Shown here one piece after another: positions 35,004-46,055 of a stretch of DNA of 64,000 bases. Origin of the DNA: Riptortus pedestris. Lineage: Eukaryota; Arthropoda; Insecta; Hemiptera; Alydidae. Location of the stretch: NCBI GenBank assembly GCA_019009955.1, contig CM032228.1:133500501-133564500 (forward strand), read 5' to 3'. The position numbers were made by a program, and so were the translations under genes. The notes beneath the pieces were generated by a model. It was not told where the DNA came from and did not search any database. It saw nothing but the letters and a program-made list of their open reading frames with translations. Position 1 is the first letter of the stretch, and each line of letters begins with the position of its first letter.

Positions 35004-35382
35004 TAGAAGTTGCAATTTCCACACATAGATTTACGATTTTGTAACGTTTCATTCATTGCTAAAGATTAATTTTGTTAATGGTAGAAATCGGACTGGGAAG
35101 ATACGGAAATTAGGATGGGAGTATAATTATAATAACACCAATCTCTCTTATGCTTTATAACGTTAAATGTTATATAACGTCTCTTTTGATGAATTAATAT
35201 TCTGCAATTGTTTGTTTATACATTTTTCGCAAACTCAAATGTTAGCTGAGCTATTTGTGTATTTGCATTTTCAGGCTTCGTTAACCCTCTTCCTCTCTTC
35301 CATTTGCTCATGTGATTTTCATATTATTTAATTACCGTATATCACTAATAATAACTCGTTCAGCTTTGATTTTGAGCCATTA
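35002..35382 (+). mobile_element. HINE-B-like fragment
   Basis: GTTAATGGTAGAAATCGGAC, CAAACTCAAATGTTAGCTGAG and GCATTTTCAGGCTTCGTTAACC align with the family middle; the ends are missing or decayed. The CA tract takes the place of the usual TA tract. Confidence 0.5.
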
Positions 35383-35508
35383 TAACAGATTTCCCTTGGG
35401 AGAAATCAGCTATTGAGGTCGTACTCATGACGAGATTTTCGAAATTTTTCTTCAATTGTCCATCGATCCTACCTAGGAGATGACGAAAATGAGGTCCGTG
35501 CAAAACTG

Positions 35509-35512
35509 TGTG

Positions 35513-35544
<32 letters not shown>

Positions 35545-35578
35545 TGCGTGCGTGTGTGTGTGTGTATATATATATATA
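35509..35578. repeat. compound (GT)n-(GCGT)n-(TA)n microsatellite
   Basis: TGTGTGTG, then six GTGC units, then GTGTGTGT and TATATATATA. It occupies the HINE-B microsatellite position. Confidence 0.9.
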
Positions 35579-36235
35579 GTAGCTCAGATACCTGGCTTCG
35601 CCAGGGAATTCATTTGAGGCTGAATGGTGAAGGTATTTTTTTGGCAATGCTTTACTTTGCACAATATTTTGACATTAACCCGTCCCAGTGTTTAGGGTTA
35701 ATAATCGTCGTTGCTGTGGATTTGTTAATAATAAAATTATTTTTTTATGTAAGACTTCGTTGTCCTCCGTATTGTCATATTTCCCATATCCTGTGCATTA
35801 TGCATAGATTTATATTAGGACAAAATATTAGCATAGATTTGAATTAATTTATCCTGGTGAGGTACCTGGTAGTTTATATTGGAAAGAATTGTTGAGTATA
35901 TCAATATTTCTACGCAAATTACTTGCTTCATAAATTGTTCCCGAAAAAGTGTATAAAACAAAAGTTACTCTAAATAACAAAGTAATCAACTTTCGTTTCT
36001 GCACGCTTGTCGAAAAAGAAATAGACAATGAAATATCTCGAATTTTTATTTCAAGCCTTCCTTATAACCCCCACTCCCGTTTGAAGCTAAAAATTTTTAT
36101 ACAGCTTATAATCATGGAATAAGGTTAGCTTCTAATTGACATAGCGAGTTTTGTTAAGTTCGGTTCAATCGATAGTGCCCAATAAAATTGTTGCCTCTCA
36201 CTAAAGTTTTAGTGTATCACAGTGTAGACCAAAGT
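35576..36235 (-). mobile_element. Helitron-like family A copy, minus strand
   Basis: Its 3' hairpin CCTGGC-TTC-GCCAGG (35591-35605) lies at the left. Then come complements of the family end (GAATTCATTTGAGGCTGAATG, AACCCGTCCCAGTGTTTAGG) and of the body (AACAAAAGTTACTCTAAAT, CCCACTCCCGTTTGAAGC). The terminal tetranucleotide is CTAC rather than CTAG. The 5' part is truncated compared with the array units. Confidence 0.7.
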
Positions 36236-36712
36236 GAATATCGCAAAAGTTACTTCAATTAAAAAATAACTACTTTTGTCATGTGCATATTCGAAGCTTA
36301 AATACCAAATATTGTTTTCAAGAGACATTTATTATACAAGATACATTCAAATATGTTCTGGTGACCCCCTCCTTCTTAAGTTTTTGGACTACTTAAATTT
36401 GATTGATTGAGATAAAAATTATTCTGATTCATTATAAATTACAGTACTAGATATAGTAAATAGTTTTCAATCAAATTTATCCGTTATATTGAGATATATT
36501 ACAGTAATTGTTTTTCTTTCCGGTAAGAAGTTGGCAGAACTGTTTGTTTACGTTTCAGATGCTTTCCGTCGGGAGGTTTCTTGTTATCGTTTGTATTTAT
36601 TTACTTAGTATTCAAGGCGGTGTGGTGTTACCTGTATGTAGATGTATCTATTGTTAAACTTCACGCTGGAAATCTGCTGAGTTTACGCAGCCCCTGCGTG
36701 GCGCACTTTTTT

Positions 36713-37355
36713 TTTACATAGGGTTGGTTGATGCCATGAACGACCTCTGTGAAATACTCCATCACTAGTCAGTATCTTCTTCTACCCGAAAATACCAATC
36801 TGTTCATCCATTAAGCTCTTCATTTGTAAAACTACTGCTGGGAAAGTGAAGGATCCTGTAAAAAAAAGAGACATTATGAAGTTGTAAGGAGGTACAAGTC
36901 AATGTTGGAGTAGCCAAAGAGATTGGAGACAGAGAGGTTAGGTAATGCTGTAAAGGAGAGAGGAGGGCTATGAGAGATGTCGCCGAGCAAGCTCGCTCCT
37001 CATTCTGAAACATTATGTGTCCTCACGAGCCAGGCCCATTATTTAAAATGCAGTTTGTAGCCTCTGTCTCTGCATTAAGCCCCCTCTCAACCGGAGCTTT
37101 TTTCCCTTGGCTCCTTTGTCTCCGGCAGATGTATACTCAATTTTGGATGTTTTATTCATGAATTTGGAGTATTGTCATTGTGAGGAAATGACACTAGTCA
37201 TCCCCTCTCTTCTTTTTTACCGATATCGTAGGCTTGACATAATAATAGCTCTTGATATTAAGGGCCATGTCTGCTTTATTATGTGTTACCATTTTTTGAC
37301 TATTTATAATTATACTAAGGTTATCGCTCACTGTTTAGCATTAGTTAATGTACAT
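36713..37355. other. unique sequence with GC-rich island
   Basis: A moderately GC-rich, non-repetitive stretch (about 36880-37130: GTCGCCGAGCAAGCTCGCTCC, GCCCCCTCTCAACCGGAGC). The plus frame 37107-37394 (95 codons) has no recognised domain and runs into HINE-B at its end. Confidence 0.35.
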
Positions 37356-37544
37356 TTAGCTGAGGGAAATCAGCTATTGTGGTCGTACTCATGACGCCAT
37401 TTTCGGAAAATGTCTTCAAATGTACAACGATCCTTCAGAGTAGATGACGAAAATGAAGTCCTTTAAAAATGATATCTATAATTGGTGTCGTTGTTCGAGT
37501 TTTGTGATCAATGTTGATAAAAGAAGTTTTAGACTACACCAATA

Positions 37545-37573
37545 TTTCGAGAATTTAATTTTCTCTTCTTCAG
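37545..37573 (-). ncRNA. hammerhead ribozyme core, minus strand
   Basis: On the minus strand: CTGAAGA (37573-37567), A, stem II GAGAA/TTCTC with loop AATTAAA, then GAAA (37548-37545). All conserved core bases CUGANGA and GAAA are present. It lies in a ~100-bp block repeated directly at 37738-37830 with few differences, so the block looks like a PLE terminal repeat. Stems I and III not resolved. Confidence 0.55.
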
Positions 37574-37801
37574 GGTAGATTTCAGCCGTATACGAACTTG
37601 ACCTTTAGTTTTAAAAAAAAACACTCACTTATATATCGAGTTAAGTAAAGATAAAAAAAAATTACGACCGCTAGAACGTTAACAGACAAATACAAATATA
37701 ATTGTATAATGTTTTCAACCATGTTATCATTATAGATGTTGTCGTTGGTTGTTGAGGTTTGTGGTCAATGTTGATAAAAGAAGTTTTAGTCTACTCCAAT
37801 A

Positions 37802-37830
37802 TTTCGAGAATTTAATTTTCTCTTCTTCCG
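37802..37830 (-). ncRNA. hammerhead-like core, minus strand, mutated
   Basis: Second copy of the block above: stem II and GAAA are intact, but the core reads CGGAAGA where CUGANGA is needed (U to G), so it is predicted inactive. Confidence 0.5.
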
Positions 37831-37831
37831 G

Positions 37832-38063
37832 GCTGTAAAACAGGTACAACTTTACATATATTGCACATTGTTATTTAACTACAGTGTAACAGAGTGGTGT
37901 TTGTGTTATTTTTTTACTTACCAAGACTAGAATTTAGAATTTTATTTTTTTTAGAACTACTAAAGTACATGGTAAGTACAAATAACATAAACACTATTAC
38001 CTGTTACACTGTAGCTAAATAGCCATTTGCATAGCAATATACATAAACTACCTATTTTACAGC
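37832..38063. repeat. foldback (imperfect ~100-bp inverted repeat)
   Basis: Left arm starts GCTGTAAAACAGGTACAAC and includes ACTACAGTGTAACAGAGTGG and ACTTACCAAG. The right arm is its imperfect complement (CATGGTAAGTAC, CTGTTACACTGTAGC, CCTATTTTACAGC). The loop is about 30 bp of T-rich sequence. It could be a foldback MITE. Confidence 0.7.
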
Positions 38064-38516
38064 ACTGAAAATACTAAAGGTTAAGTTCGTATACAGCTGA
38101 AATCTGGAGAAGATTCAGAAAACTCGATACCTCCATTATTATACGTTGGGCCGACAAATAGTACCGGACCAGTTTTATTACAAATTTAATGCCCTGTAAA
38201 TATTGTTATATATGGTTTTTCACAATCTTAATTATGAAACTGATATCTGTATTTTTTAGTTTTCAGCTTTTAGTAAACCCTCACTCCTACTCATGTAATA
38301 TTCAGAATAATGTGTTATATCATGAATCTCTTTATTTGAAGCTTAAATACCAAATATTGTCTTCATTGAACTTTTACCTATGTGAGCTATATAAATACGT
38401 AGTGAGGTGACGTTATCAACTAAGATTTTCCTGGTTTGACTGGAAAATGTATATTTTTTCTATAACTAGTCTCCAGGAAAGGTCTTACCGAGGAAGTTGC
38501 AGCTGGGAACGAAATA

Positions 38517-39325
38517 GTCTTTACTTGGGATGAACAATAAAAAGTCCGTCACGCAGGAGCTGCGTAAACTAAGCAGAATTCCCTCGTGATGTTTAACAAT
38601 AGAAAAATCTAAGAAATATTAAGTGAATAAATACAAACGCTTATAAAAAATCTCCCGACTGGCGTTTGAAATGTAAACAAACAGGTCTGCCAACCTCTTA
38701 CCGGAAAGAAAAACAATTACTGAAATATATCAGAATATAATATATTAATTTTATTGAGAACTATTTACTATATCTAGTACTGTACTAGAGACCTTAATAT
38801 TGAGTCAGAATAATTGTTATCTCAATCAATCAAATTTTAGTAGTCCAAAACCTTAAGACGGGGGGGGGGGCGTCACAAGAACATACTCGTATTTGTATGT
38901 ATCTCGTATAATAATGGTCTCTTCAATACAATTTTTGGTATTTAAACTTTGATGTACTTTATTATGTAGCAGAGTATTGTTTATGTAACATGAGTGGAAG
39001 TGGCAATTTGCTGATGGCTGAAAACTAAAAAATGCATATATCTCGGTTAATATTGAAGATATTGAATAAACGTATATAACAATATTTATAGTTAATTTAA
39101 TTTGCAATAAGATTGATTCTATACGATTTTTCGATCCGACCTATGGTAACGGAGATATTTCGAATTTCCGAAAATCCTCCCCTCTAAACCCCCCCTCCCT
39201 CTGGCCCGATTTCAGCCGTTAACGAACTTGATCTTTCTTTTTACATAAAACGACTAAATATCGAGTTTGGTAACGATTAAACAATAATTGCGACCGCTAG
39301 AGCAGTAACAGGCAAATATATAGAT
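38517..39325 (-). mobile_element. HINE-B copy, left neighbour of the Helitron array
   Basis: The left end carries AAAAAGTCCGTC and the hairpin ACGCAG-GAG-CTGCGT (38551-38565), then AAACTAAGCAGAATTCCC. The copy runs through the family in reverse to GCGACCGCTAGAGCAGTAAC and stops where the Helitron array's TA tract starts. The 5' part of HINE-B is missing on this side. It is the near duplicate of 47069-47845, including the flanking CTTTACTTGGGATGAA. Confidence 0.8.
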
Positions 39326-39333
39326 ATATATCT

Positions 39334-40551
39334 ATATATATATAAAATTGTAACCTGTCTGTACATTGATTTTTTTCGCGAAATTTCACGATAACTTTTT
39401 GTTTCACATGTCATAGACACCATAACTGCATTTTGTTTCTTTCGTGTATGTTTGTTTGTTTGTTTGTTTGTTTGTTACCTTTTCACGCATAAACGGCTGA
39501 AATGAACCGAATTTTTATGAAACTTGGTATGTATATTACTACTAACCCAACTTAGACTTTGAGGCTATATTAATTTTCTCTGAGACGAACAGAAGTGGGG
39601 GTTATAAGGGAAGCCTGAAATTAAAAATAACGATATTTCGTTTTCTATTGGTTTTTCGGTAAATATGCACATAACAAAAGTTGTTTATTTTTCCACGGCA
39701 GTGTTTGTTGGAAGTGAAGAATGTTTATTTTGTTATTTAGAGTAACTTTTGTTATATACACTTTTGTCGTATACTGAAGTTTAAATGCGTTATACGCTAA
39801 AAATTATAGCGGGAGTCAACAATATTATTTGCCAAAAAAGACTCAAACCGAACTAAATAAAAACTCGGTATTGGTATTATCAGTGAGGTCTTCATTATAA
39901 TAAGCCATAACCAACATTTCTATGGACGGGCAGGAGTGGGGGTTATAAGGGAAGCCCTGAAATTAAAAATAGCGATATTTCGTTTCCTATTGGTTTTTCT
40001 TCTTTTTTTTTTTTTTTTCTTCTTTCTTTTTTTTTTTTTTCCGCAAATATTAACATAACAAAAGTTGTTTATTGTGTTATTTGGAGTAACTTTTTGTTAT
40101 ATACACTTTTTTGTCGTATACCTAAGTATAAATGAGTTATACGTTAAAACTTTTAGCGGGCACTACTAACGGCTGAACCGAACTTAACAAAATTCGGTAT
40201 GGTCAATTAGCATTTAATTCTTCCATGATTTTATAAGTTATATTAAAATTTTTAGTTCGTAACGGGAGGGGGGTTTAAAAGGGAGGCCTGAATAAAAATT
40301 CACCATATTTACATGCATAAGAGACGGGAAATATAAAAATATCGAAGACTGTGAAGCCCTTATCGAACAAATAATTCTATTATTAGCAAATCCACGGCAA
40401 AAGATGGGTATCAATCCTAAACACTGGACGGGTAAATGTGTCAAAATATTGTGCAATGTAAAGCCTGTGCTAAAAAATAACATCACCATTCAGCCTCAAA
40501 TGAATTCCCGGGCGAAGCCGGGTTTTTTTTTTAAAAAAAAATCTGAGCTAG
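39334..40551 (+). mobile_element. Helitron A array unit 1 (short)
   Basis: It runs from TAAAATTGTAACCTGTCTG to GGGCGAAGCCGGG followed, after a T/A run, by GAGCTAG. Internal repeat anchors (GAGTGGGGGTTATAAGGGA or close variants) are near 39590, 39931 and 40262. The end block has ATCCTAAACACTGGACGGG and CATTCAGCCTCAAATG, shared with unit 3. Confidence 0.75.
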
Positions 40552-40570
40552 TCTACATATATCTATATAT

Positions 40571-40605
<35 letters not shown>

Positions 40606-40631
40606 TTATATTATATAAATATATATATATA

Positions 40632-42554
40632 TAAAATTGTAACCTCTGTCTGTTACATTGAATTTTTTTTTCGCGAAATTTCACGATAACTTTTTCCGTT
40701 TCACGATGTCATAGACACCATAACAGCATTTTTGTTTCTTTGGTGTCTGTTTGTTTATTTTGTTTGTTTGTTACCTTTTCACGCATAAACGTCTTAAACC
40801 GACAATTTTATGAAACTTGGTATGTATATTACTACTAACCCAACTTAGACTTTAGGCTATATTAATTTTCTCTGAGACGAACAGGAGTGGGAGTATAAGG
40901 GAAGCCTGAAATTAAAAATAGCGATATTTCGTTTTCTATTGGTTTTTTTTCGGTAAATATGCAAATAACAAACGTTGTTTATTTTTGTAAATTAGAGTAG
41001 TTTTTGTTATATGCACTTTTTTGCCGTATAACGGGGAAGTATAAATGAGTTATACGCTAAAATCTATAGCGGGAGTCCACAATTTTATTTGGCACAAAAG
41101 ACTCAACCGAACTAAATAAAACTCGGTATGTTTATTAGTGTTGACGCCTTGATTTTCATAAGCTATACGAACATTCCTAGGGACGAGCAGGAGTGGGGAT
41201 TGTAAGGGAGGCCTGAAATTAACAGTAGTGTAATTTCGTTTCCTATTGGTTTTTTTCGACAAACATGCACATGACAAAAGTTGTTTATTTTTGTTATTTT
41301 AAGTAATTTACTTTTGTTATACTTCTCTCACTTTTGTCGTATAGAAAAGTATAAACGAGATTATATACACTAAAATCTAGAAGGGCGCGCGGGGGGAGCC
41401 AACAATTTTGTTGGGCACTAACGATTGAACCGACCTTAGCAAAACTCGGTGTGTGAATTAGCAATTAATTCTTCCATGGTTATAAGCTTATATTAAAAAT
41501 TTTAGGTTCAAAGGGGAGTGGGGATTATAAGAGAGGCTGAAATGAAAAACTCGCTTTTTTATTTTCTATTTGTTTTTCAGCAAACGTGCACATAAAAAAA
41601 GTTTTTACTTTGTTATTAAGAGTTAACTTTTTTTGTGTGCATTTACATTTGTCGAAAATGAAGTAAACACGGGATATACGCTAAACGGGAGTCATAATTA
41701 GATTTGTACTTATTTAAGGGGATTTAATAAATGAATATTATGACAAATGATGTTATGTTTTTCGTCTTATATGATAGTCAAAGTATGATTCGATTAGTGA
41801 GGTTATAAATCTTCGTCATCCCCATTCCTCATTTAGATTTATTTTTCCTAGAAAATAACTTTGTTATTTATTTCCAATAGAAATATAAACTATAAGAGCA
41901 TTTCCATTATTTAATTTCTATAATGTACCTTGAAGTTTAATGAAACAAATATCTAATATAATAACAATTAATTAACGTTAATGGTAATGTTATTATGACA
42001 AAAAAACAATATGCGTTTTAAACTCGATATGATATTTTCAGGGTACCACTATTATTTAATTCCATCCGGTAGATAAATTATCAAATAAATGTTTTGCATC
42101 AATAATTAAGAAGTAAAGAATGTTGAGGAAGTTTCATGCGGGAGCGGAAGATGACGGGACCAGTTAATTGAGTTAACTTATTTCCCGTCTGGCATTCCTG
42201 GAAGCGATTTCCAGTGAGATTCACTATTACAAATATAATCTTACGTGCAAAACTTTGCCTATACTATGTGAGCTCGGATTGGCTTTTGAAAGGAAATATG
42301 TTCATTATAGATGATAGTTAATTGTAATAAATGCTACCCATGATTATGGTTTGGAACAGTGAAGTCTTACATAAAAAAAAAAAAAAAAAAATTAATTTTA
42401 GTATTAAAAAATGCCAACAACGGGTTATAAACCCTTAAAACTGGGATGGGTAAATGTCAAAATAGTTTGCAAAGTAAAGCCTGCCAAAAAAATAACCATC
42501 ACCATTCAGCCTAGCAAAAATGAATTCCCGGGCGAAGCCGGGTATCTGAGCTAG
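40632..42554 (+). mobile_element. Helitron A array unit 2 (long)
   Basis: Same start as unit 1. Internal anchors near 40882, 41189 and 41512. About 41700-42400 carries an extra segment (GCGGGAGCGGAAGATGACGG, TTTCCCGTCTGGCATTCC) found also in unit 4 but not in units 1 and 3. It ends CCCGGGCGAAGCCGGGTATC then GAGCTAG. Confidence 0.75.
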
Positions 42555-42644
42555 TCTATAAATATATATATAAATATATATAATATAAATGAGATATAAT
42601 ATATAATATATATATATATATAAAAAGATATAGAAATATATATA

Positions 42645-43790
42645 TAAAATTGTAACCTCTGTCTGTACATTGATTTTTTTCGCGAAATTTCACGATTAAC
42701 TTTTCGTTTCACATGTCATAGACACCATAACTGCATTTTGTTTCTTATTGGAGTCTGTTTGTTTGTTTATTTGTTTGTTTGTTGTTTGTTTGTTACCGTT
42801 TTCACGCTTAAAAAAACGGCTGAACCGAATTTTATGAAACTTGGTATGTATATTACACTAACCCAACTTAGACTTTAGGCTATATTAATTTTCTTCGCTT
42901 CTCTGAGACGAACAGGAGTGGGGGTTATAAGGAAAGCCTGAAATTAAAAAATAGCGATATTTCGTTTTTTCTATTGGTTTTTTTCGGGCCAAATATGCAC
43001 ATAACAAAAGTTGTTTATTTTGTTATTTATAGAGTAACTTTTGTTATATACACTTTTTTCATATAGCGAAGTTTAAATGCGTTATACGCTAAAAATTATA
43101 GCGGGAGTCAACAATATTATTTGTCAAAAAAGACTCAACCGAACTAAATAAAACTCGGTATGTGTATTAACAATGTGGCCTTCATTATAATAAGCCATAC
43201 CAACATTTCTATGTACTGGCAGGAGTGGGGGTTATAAGGGAAGCCTGAAATTAAAAATAGCGATATTTCGTTTCCTATTGGTTTTTTTTCCGCAAATATA
43301 AACATAACAAAAGTTGTTTATTTTGTTATTTGGAGTAACTTTGTTTATATACACTTTTGTCGTCATACCTAAGTATAAATGAGTTATACGTTAAAACTTT
43401 AGCGGGCACTAACGGGTGAACCGAACTTAACAAAACTCGGTATGTCCCAATTAGCATTAATTCCTTCCATGATATAAGTTATATTATAAAATGTTTAGGT
43501 TCGAACGGGATGGGGGTTAAAAGGGAGGCCTGAAATAAAAATTCACCATATTTACATGTATAAGACACGGGAAATATATTAAAAATATCGAAGACAGTGA
43601 AGCCTTATCGAACAAATATTTCTAATTATTATATATTAGCAAATCCACGGCAAAGATGGGTATCAATCCTAAACACTGGGACGGGTAAATGTCAAAATAT
43701 TGTGCAATGTTTTTAAAAATATAAAATAAAAATACCATCACCATCTCAAGCCTCAAATGGATTCCCGGGCGAAGCCGGTATCTGTGCTAG
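42645..43790 (+). mobile_element. Helitron A array unit 3 (short)
   Basis: Parallels unit 1: anchors near 42913, 43221 and 43507, then CAAATCCACGGCAAAGATGG and CAATCCTAAACACTGG. It ends CCCGGGCGAAGCCGG then TATCTGTGCTAG, with one G lost from the hairpin arm. Confidence 0.75.
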
Positions 43791-43801
43791 TATATATATA
43801 T

Positions 43802-45987
43802 AAAATTGTAACCTGTCTGTACATTGATTTTTCCCCCGAAATTTCACGATAACTTTTTGTTTCACATGTCATAGACACCATAACTGCATTTTGTTTCTTT
43901 GGTGTCTGTTTGTTTGTTTGTTTATTTGTTTGTTTGTTTGTTTGTTACCTTTTCACGCATAAACGGCTGAACCGAATTTTATGAAACTTGGTATGTGTAT
44001 TACTACTAGCCCAACTTAGACTTTAGGCTATATTAATATTCTCTGAGACGAACAGGAGTGGGGGTTATAAGGGAGGCCTGAAATTAAAAATAGCGATATT
44101 TCGTTTCCTATTGGTTTTTTGGCAAATATTCTTATAACAAAAGTTGTTTATTTTGTTATTTAGAGTAACTTTTGTTATATACACTTTTTTCGTATTCCGA
44201 ACTATAAAGGGTTTTATAAGCTAAAAATTATAGCGGGAGTCAACAATTTTATTTGGCACAGACTCAACCGAACTAAATAAAACTCGGTATGTGTATTAGC
44301 ACTAACGCCTTCCATATAATAAGCCATAAAAAACATTTCTAGGGACGGGCAGGAGTGGGGGTTATAAGGGAAGCCTGAAATTAAAAATAGTGATATTCCG
44401 TTTCCTATTGGTGTTTCGGCAAATATGCACATAACAAAAGTTGTTTATTTCGTTATTTAGAGAAAATTTTGTTATATACACTATCGTCGAATACCGAATT
44501 ATAAAGGCGTTATACGCTAAAAATTATAGCGGGTGTCAAGAATATTATTTGGCACAAAAGAGTCCACCGAACTAAATAAAACTCGGTATGTTTATTATCT
44601 CTGACACCTTAATTATCATAAGCCATACCAATATGTCTAGGGACGGACAGGAGTGGGGGTTATAAGGGAGGCCTGAAATTAAAAATAGCGATATTTCTTT
44701 TTCTACTGGTTTTTCTGCAAATATGCACATGACAAAAGTTGTTTATTTTGTTATTTAAAGTAACTTTGGTTATATTCACTGTTGCTGTATAACATAAACG
44801 AGATATGCGTTAAAAACTAAAGTGGAAGCCAACAATTTTGTTGAGCACAAACGATTGAACCGAATTTAACAAAACTTGGTACGCGAATTAGCATTAATTC
44901 TTCCATAATTATAAGCTACATTAAAATGTTTAGGTTCAAACGGAAGTGGGGGTTATAAGACAGGCCTGAGATAAAAATTCGCAATTTTCATTTTCTATTT
45001 TTTTTTCGGCTAACGTGCACATAGCAAAAGTTGTTTACTTTTGTTATTTAAAGTAACTTTTGTTGTATTCACTTTTGCCGTAAATGAAGTTAATACGGCA
45101 TATACGCTAAAACCATAATGGGAGTCATTAATTTTATTAGTGCTTATTTAAGTGTTTTTAATAAATGCATATTATTACAAAAGATGTTATGTTTTAGTCT
45201 TATATGATAGTTCCAAGTATGATTCGGATTAGTGAGCTTATAAATCTCCGTCGCCTCCTCATTTATTTATTTATTTTCCCTATAAATTTGTTATTTATTT
45301 CTAATAGAATATAAACTATATGAGCATTTCTGGTATTTAATATATACTCGATATGAATGTTTAAAGTATTACTAGGTGTCAGGGGAGCTCTCTTCCCCTC
45401 ATCTAGCTTTTTGAACATAAATGAAATTATGTTTAGGGATCTATTATTTAGTTCCATAAGGGAGATAAATTATTAAAATAATATTCTGAATCAATATTCT
45501 AAGGAAAACAACGATGATAACGCTCCTGCGAGAGCGGAAATGGACGGGAGGTAATTGAGTTTAGTTATTTCCTGTGGAATGCTGCCACGACGGGAAGTGA
45601 TTTCCACTGAGGCTTACTAATACGAATATAATCTTATGTATAAAACTATGCTAAAACTATATGTGCTTGGTTTGATTTTTGGCAGGAAATATGTTCATTA
45701 TAGAAGATATTTAATTGTGATAAATGCTACCCATGATTATGTTCTGAATTATTAAAAACCGTGAGTCAATTAGTCGTGAGGGATAAATTAGGAACCCATT
45801 TTCATATATTCTTCAAAACTAAAATTTCTATTCTATTAACCCTGAAAGTTACACTTTAGGATTGACTGTTTTGAAAAAAACAATACATCGTGGAGGGAAG
45901 TGCAATTGTACACATTGAAGTCTTGCTATAAAAATACAATCATTAGTGAGTCAGCAATGATTTCCCGGGCATCGGGAACCTTAGCTA

Positions 45988-45988
<1 letters not shown>
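43802..45988 (+). mobile_element. Helitron A array unit 4 (long)
   Basis: Parallels unit 2 but has four internal anchors (about 44053, 44351, 44649, 44942; spacing 298, 298 and 293 bp). The extra segment at about 45130-45760 matches that of unit 2 (GGGAGGTAATTGAG, AAGTGATTTCCACTGAGG). The terminal hairpin is altered to CCCGGGCATCGGG, then AACCTTAGCTAG. Confidence 0.75.
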
Positions 45989-46031
<43 letters not shown>

Positions 46032-46055
46032 ATCTATATCTATATATATATATAT
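45989..46055. repeat. (TA)n/(TATC)n microsatellite
   Basis: TA repeat with TATCTATC interruptions between the last array unit and a HINE-B hairpin end. Confidence 0.9.

Larger units (their letters stand above)
35383..36712 (+). mobile_element. HINE-B copy carrying a nested Helitron A
   Basis: The 5' end AACAGATTTCCCTTGGGAGA leads into AATCAGCTATTGAGGTCGTAC, CTAGGAGATGACGAAAATGA and a GT/GCGT/TA tract. The 3' part has AATACCAAATATTGTTTTCAAG, GGTGACCCCCTCCTTCTTAAG and CTTTCCGGTAAGAAG, then GGAAATCTGCTGAG and the hairpin ACGCAG-CCC-CTGCGT at 36685-36699. Helitron A (minus) is inserted at 35576-36235, in the microsatellite. Confidence 0.8.
37356..38420. mobile_element. mosaic of HINE-B pieces, PLE ends and a foldback
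   Basis: HINE-B 5' sequence at 37360-37470 (AATCAGCTATTGTGGTCGTAC), a first PLE-like end at 37480-37590, HINE-B sequence in minus-type order at 37585-37700 (GACCGCTAGAACGTTAACAG), a second PLE-like end at 37738-37830, the foldback 37832-38063, then HINE-B again (AAATACCAAATATTGTCTTC) to about 38420. The order shows at least three nested or recombined insertions. Confidence 0.6.
39334..45988 (+). mobile_element. tandem array of four Helitron-like family A units
   Basis: Four head-to-tail units, each starting with AAAATTGTAACC after a TA-rich stretch and ending with a CCCGGG-type hairpin and CTAG. Terminal CTAGs are at 40548-40551, 42551-42554, 43787-43790 and 45985-45988. Unit starts are spaced about 1.29, 2.01 and 1.16 kb, alternating short-long-short-long. 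Three of the four ends read CTAG|TC, so the next copy could begin with the 5' TC that Helitrons use. No Rep/helicase frame is present. Bracketed by HINE-B copies with a TA tract on both sides. Confidence 0.85.

Noticed and set aside
34719..35052. Cys/Val-repeat frames
   Set aside because: Generated by the CA microsatellite.
39334..45988. CRISPR-like array
   Set aside because: Repeat units are ~1-2 kb with ~300-bp subrepeats and no short repeats with unique spacers; eukaryotic context.
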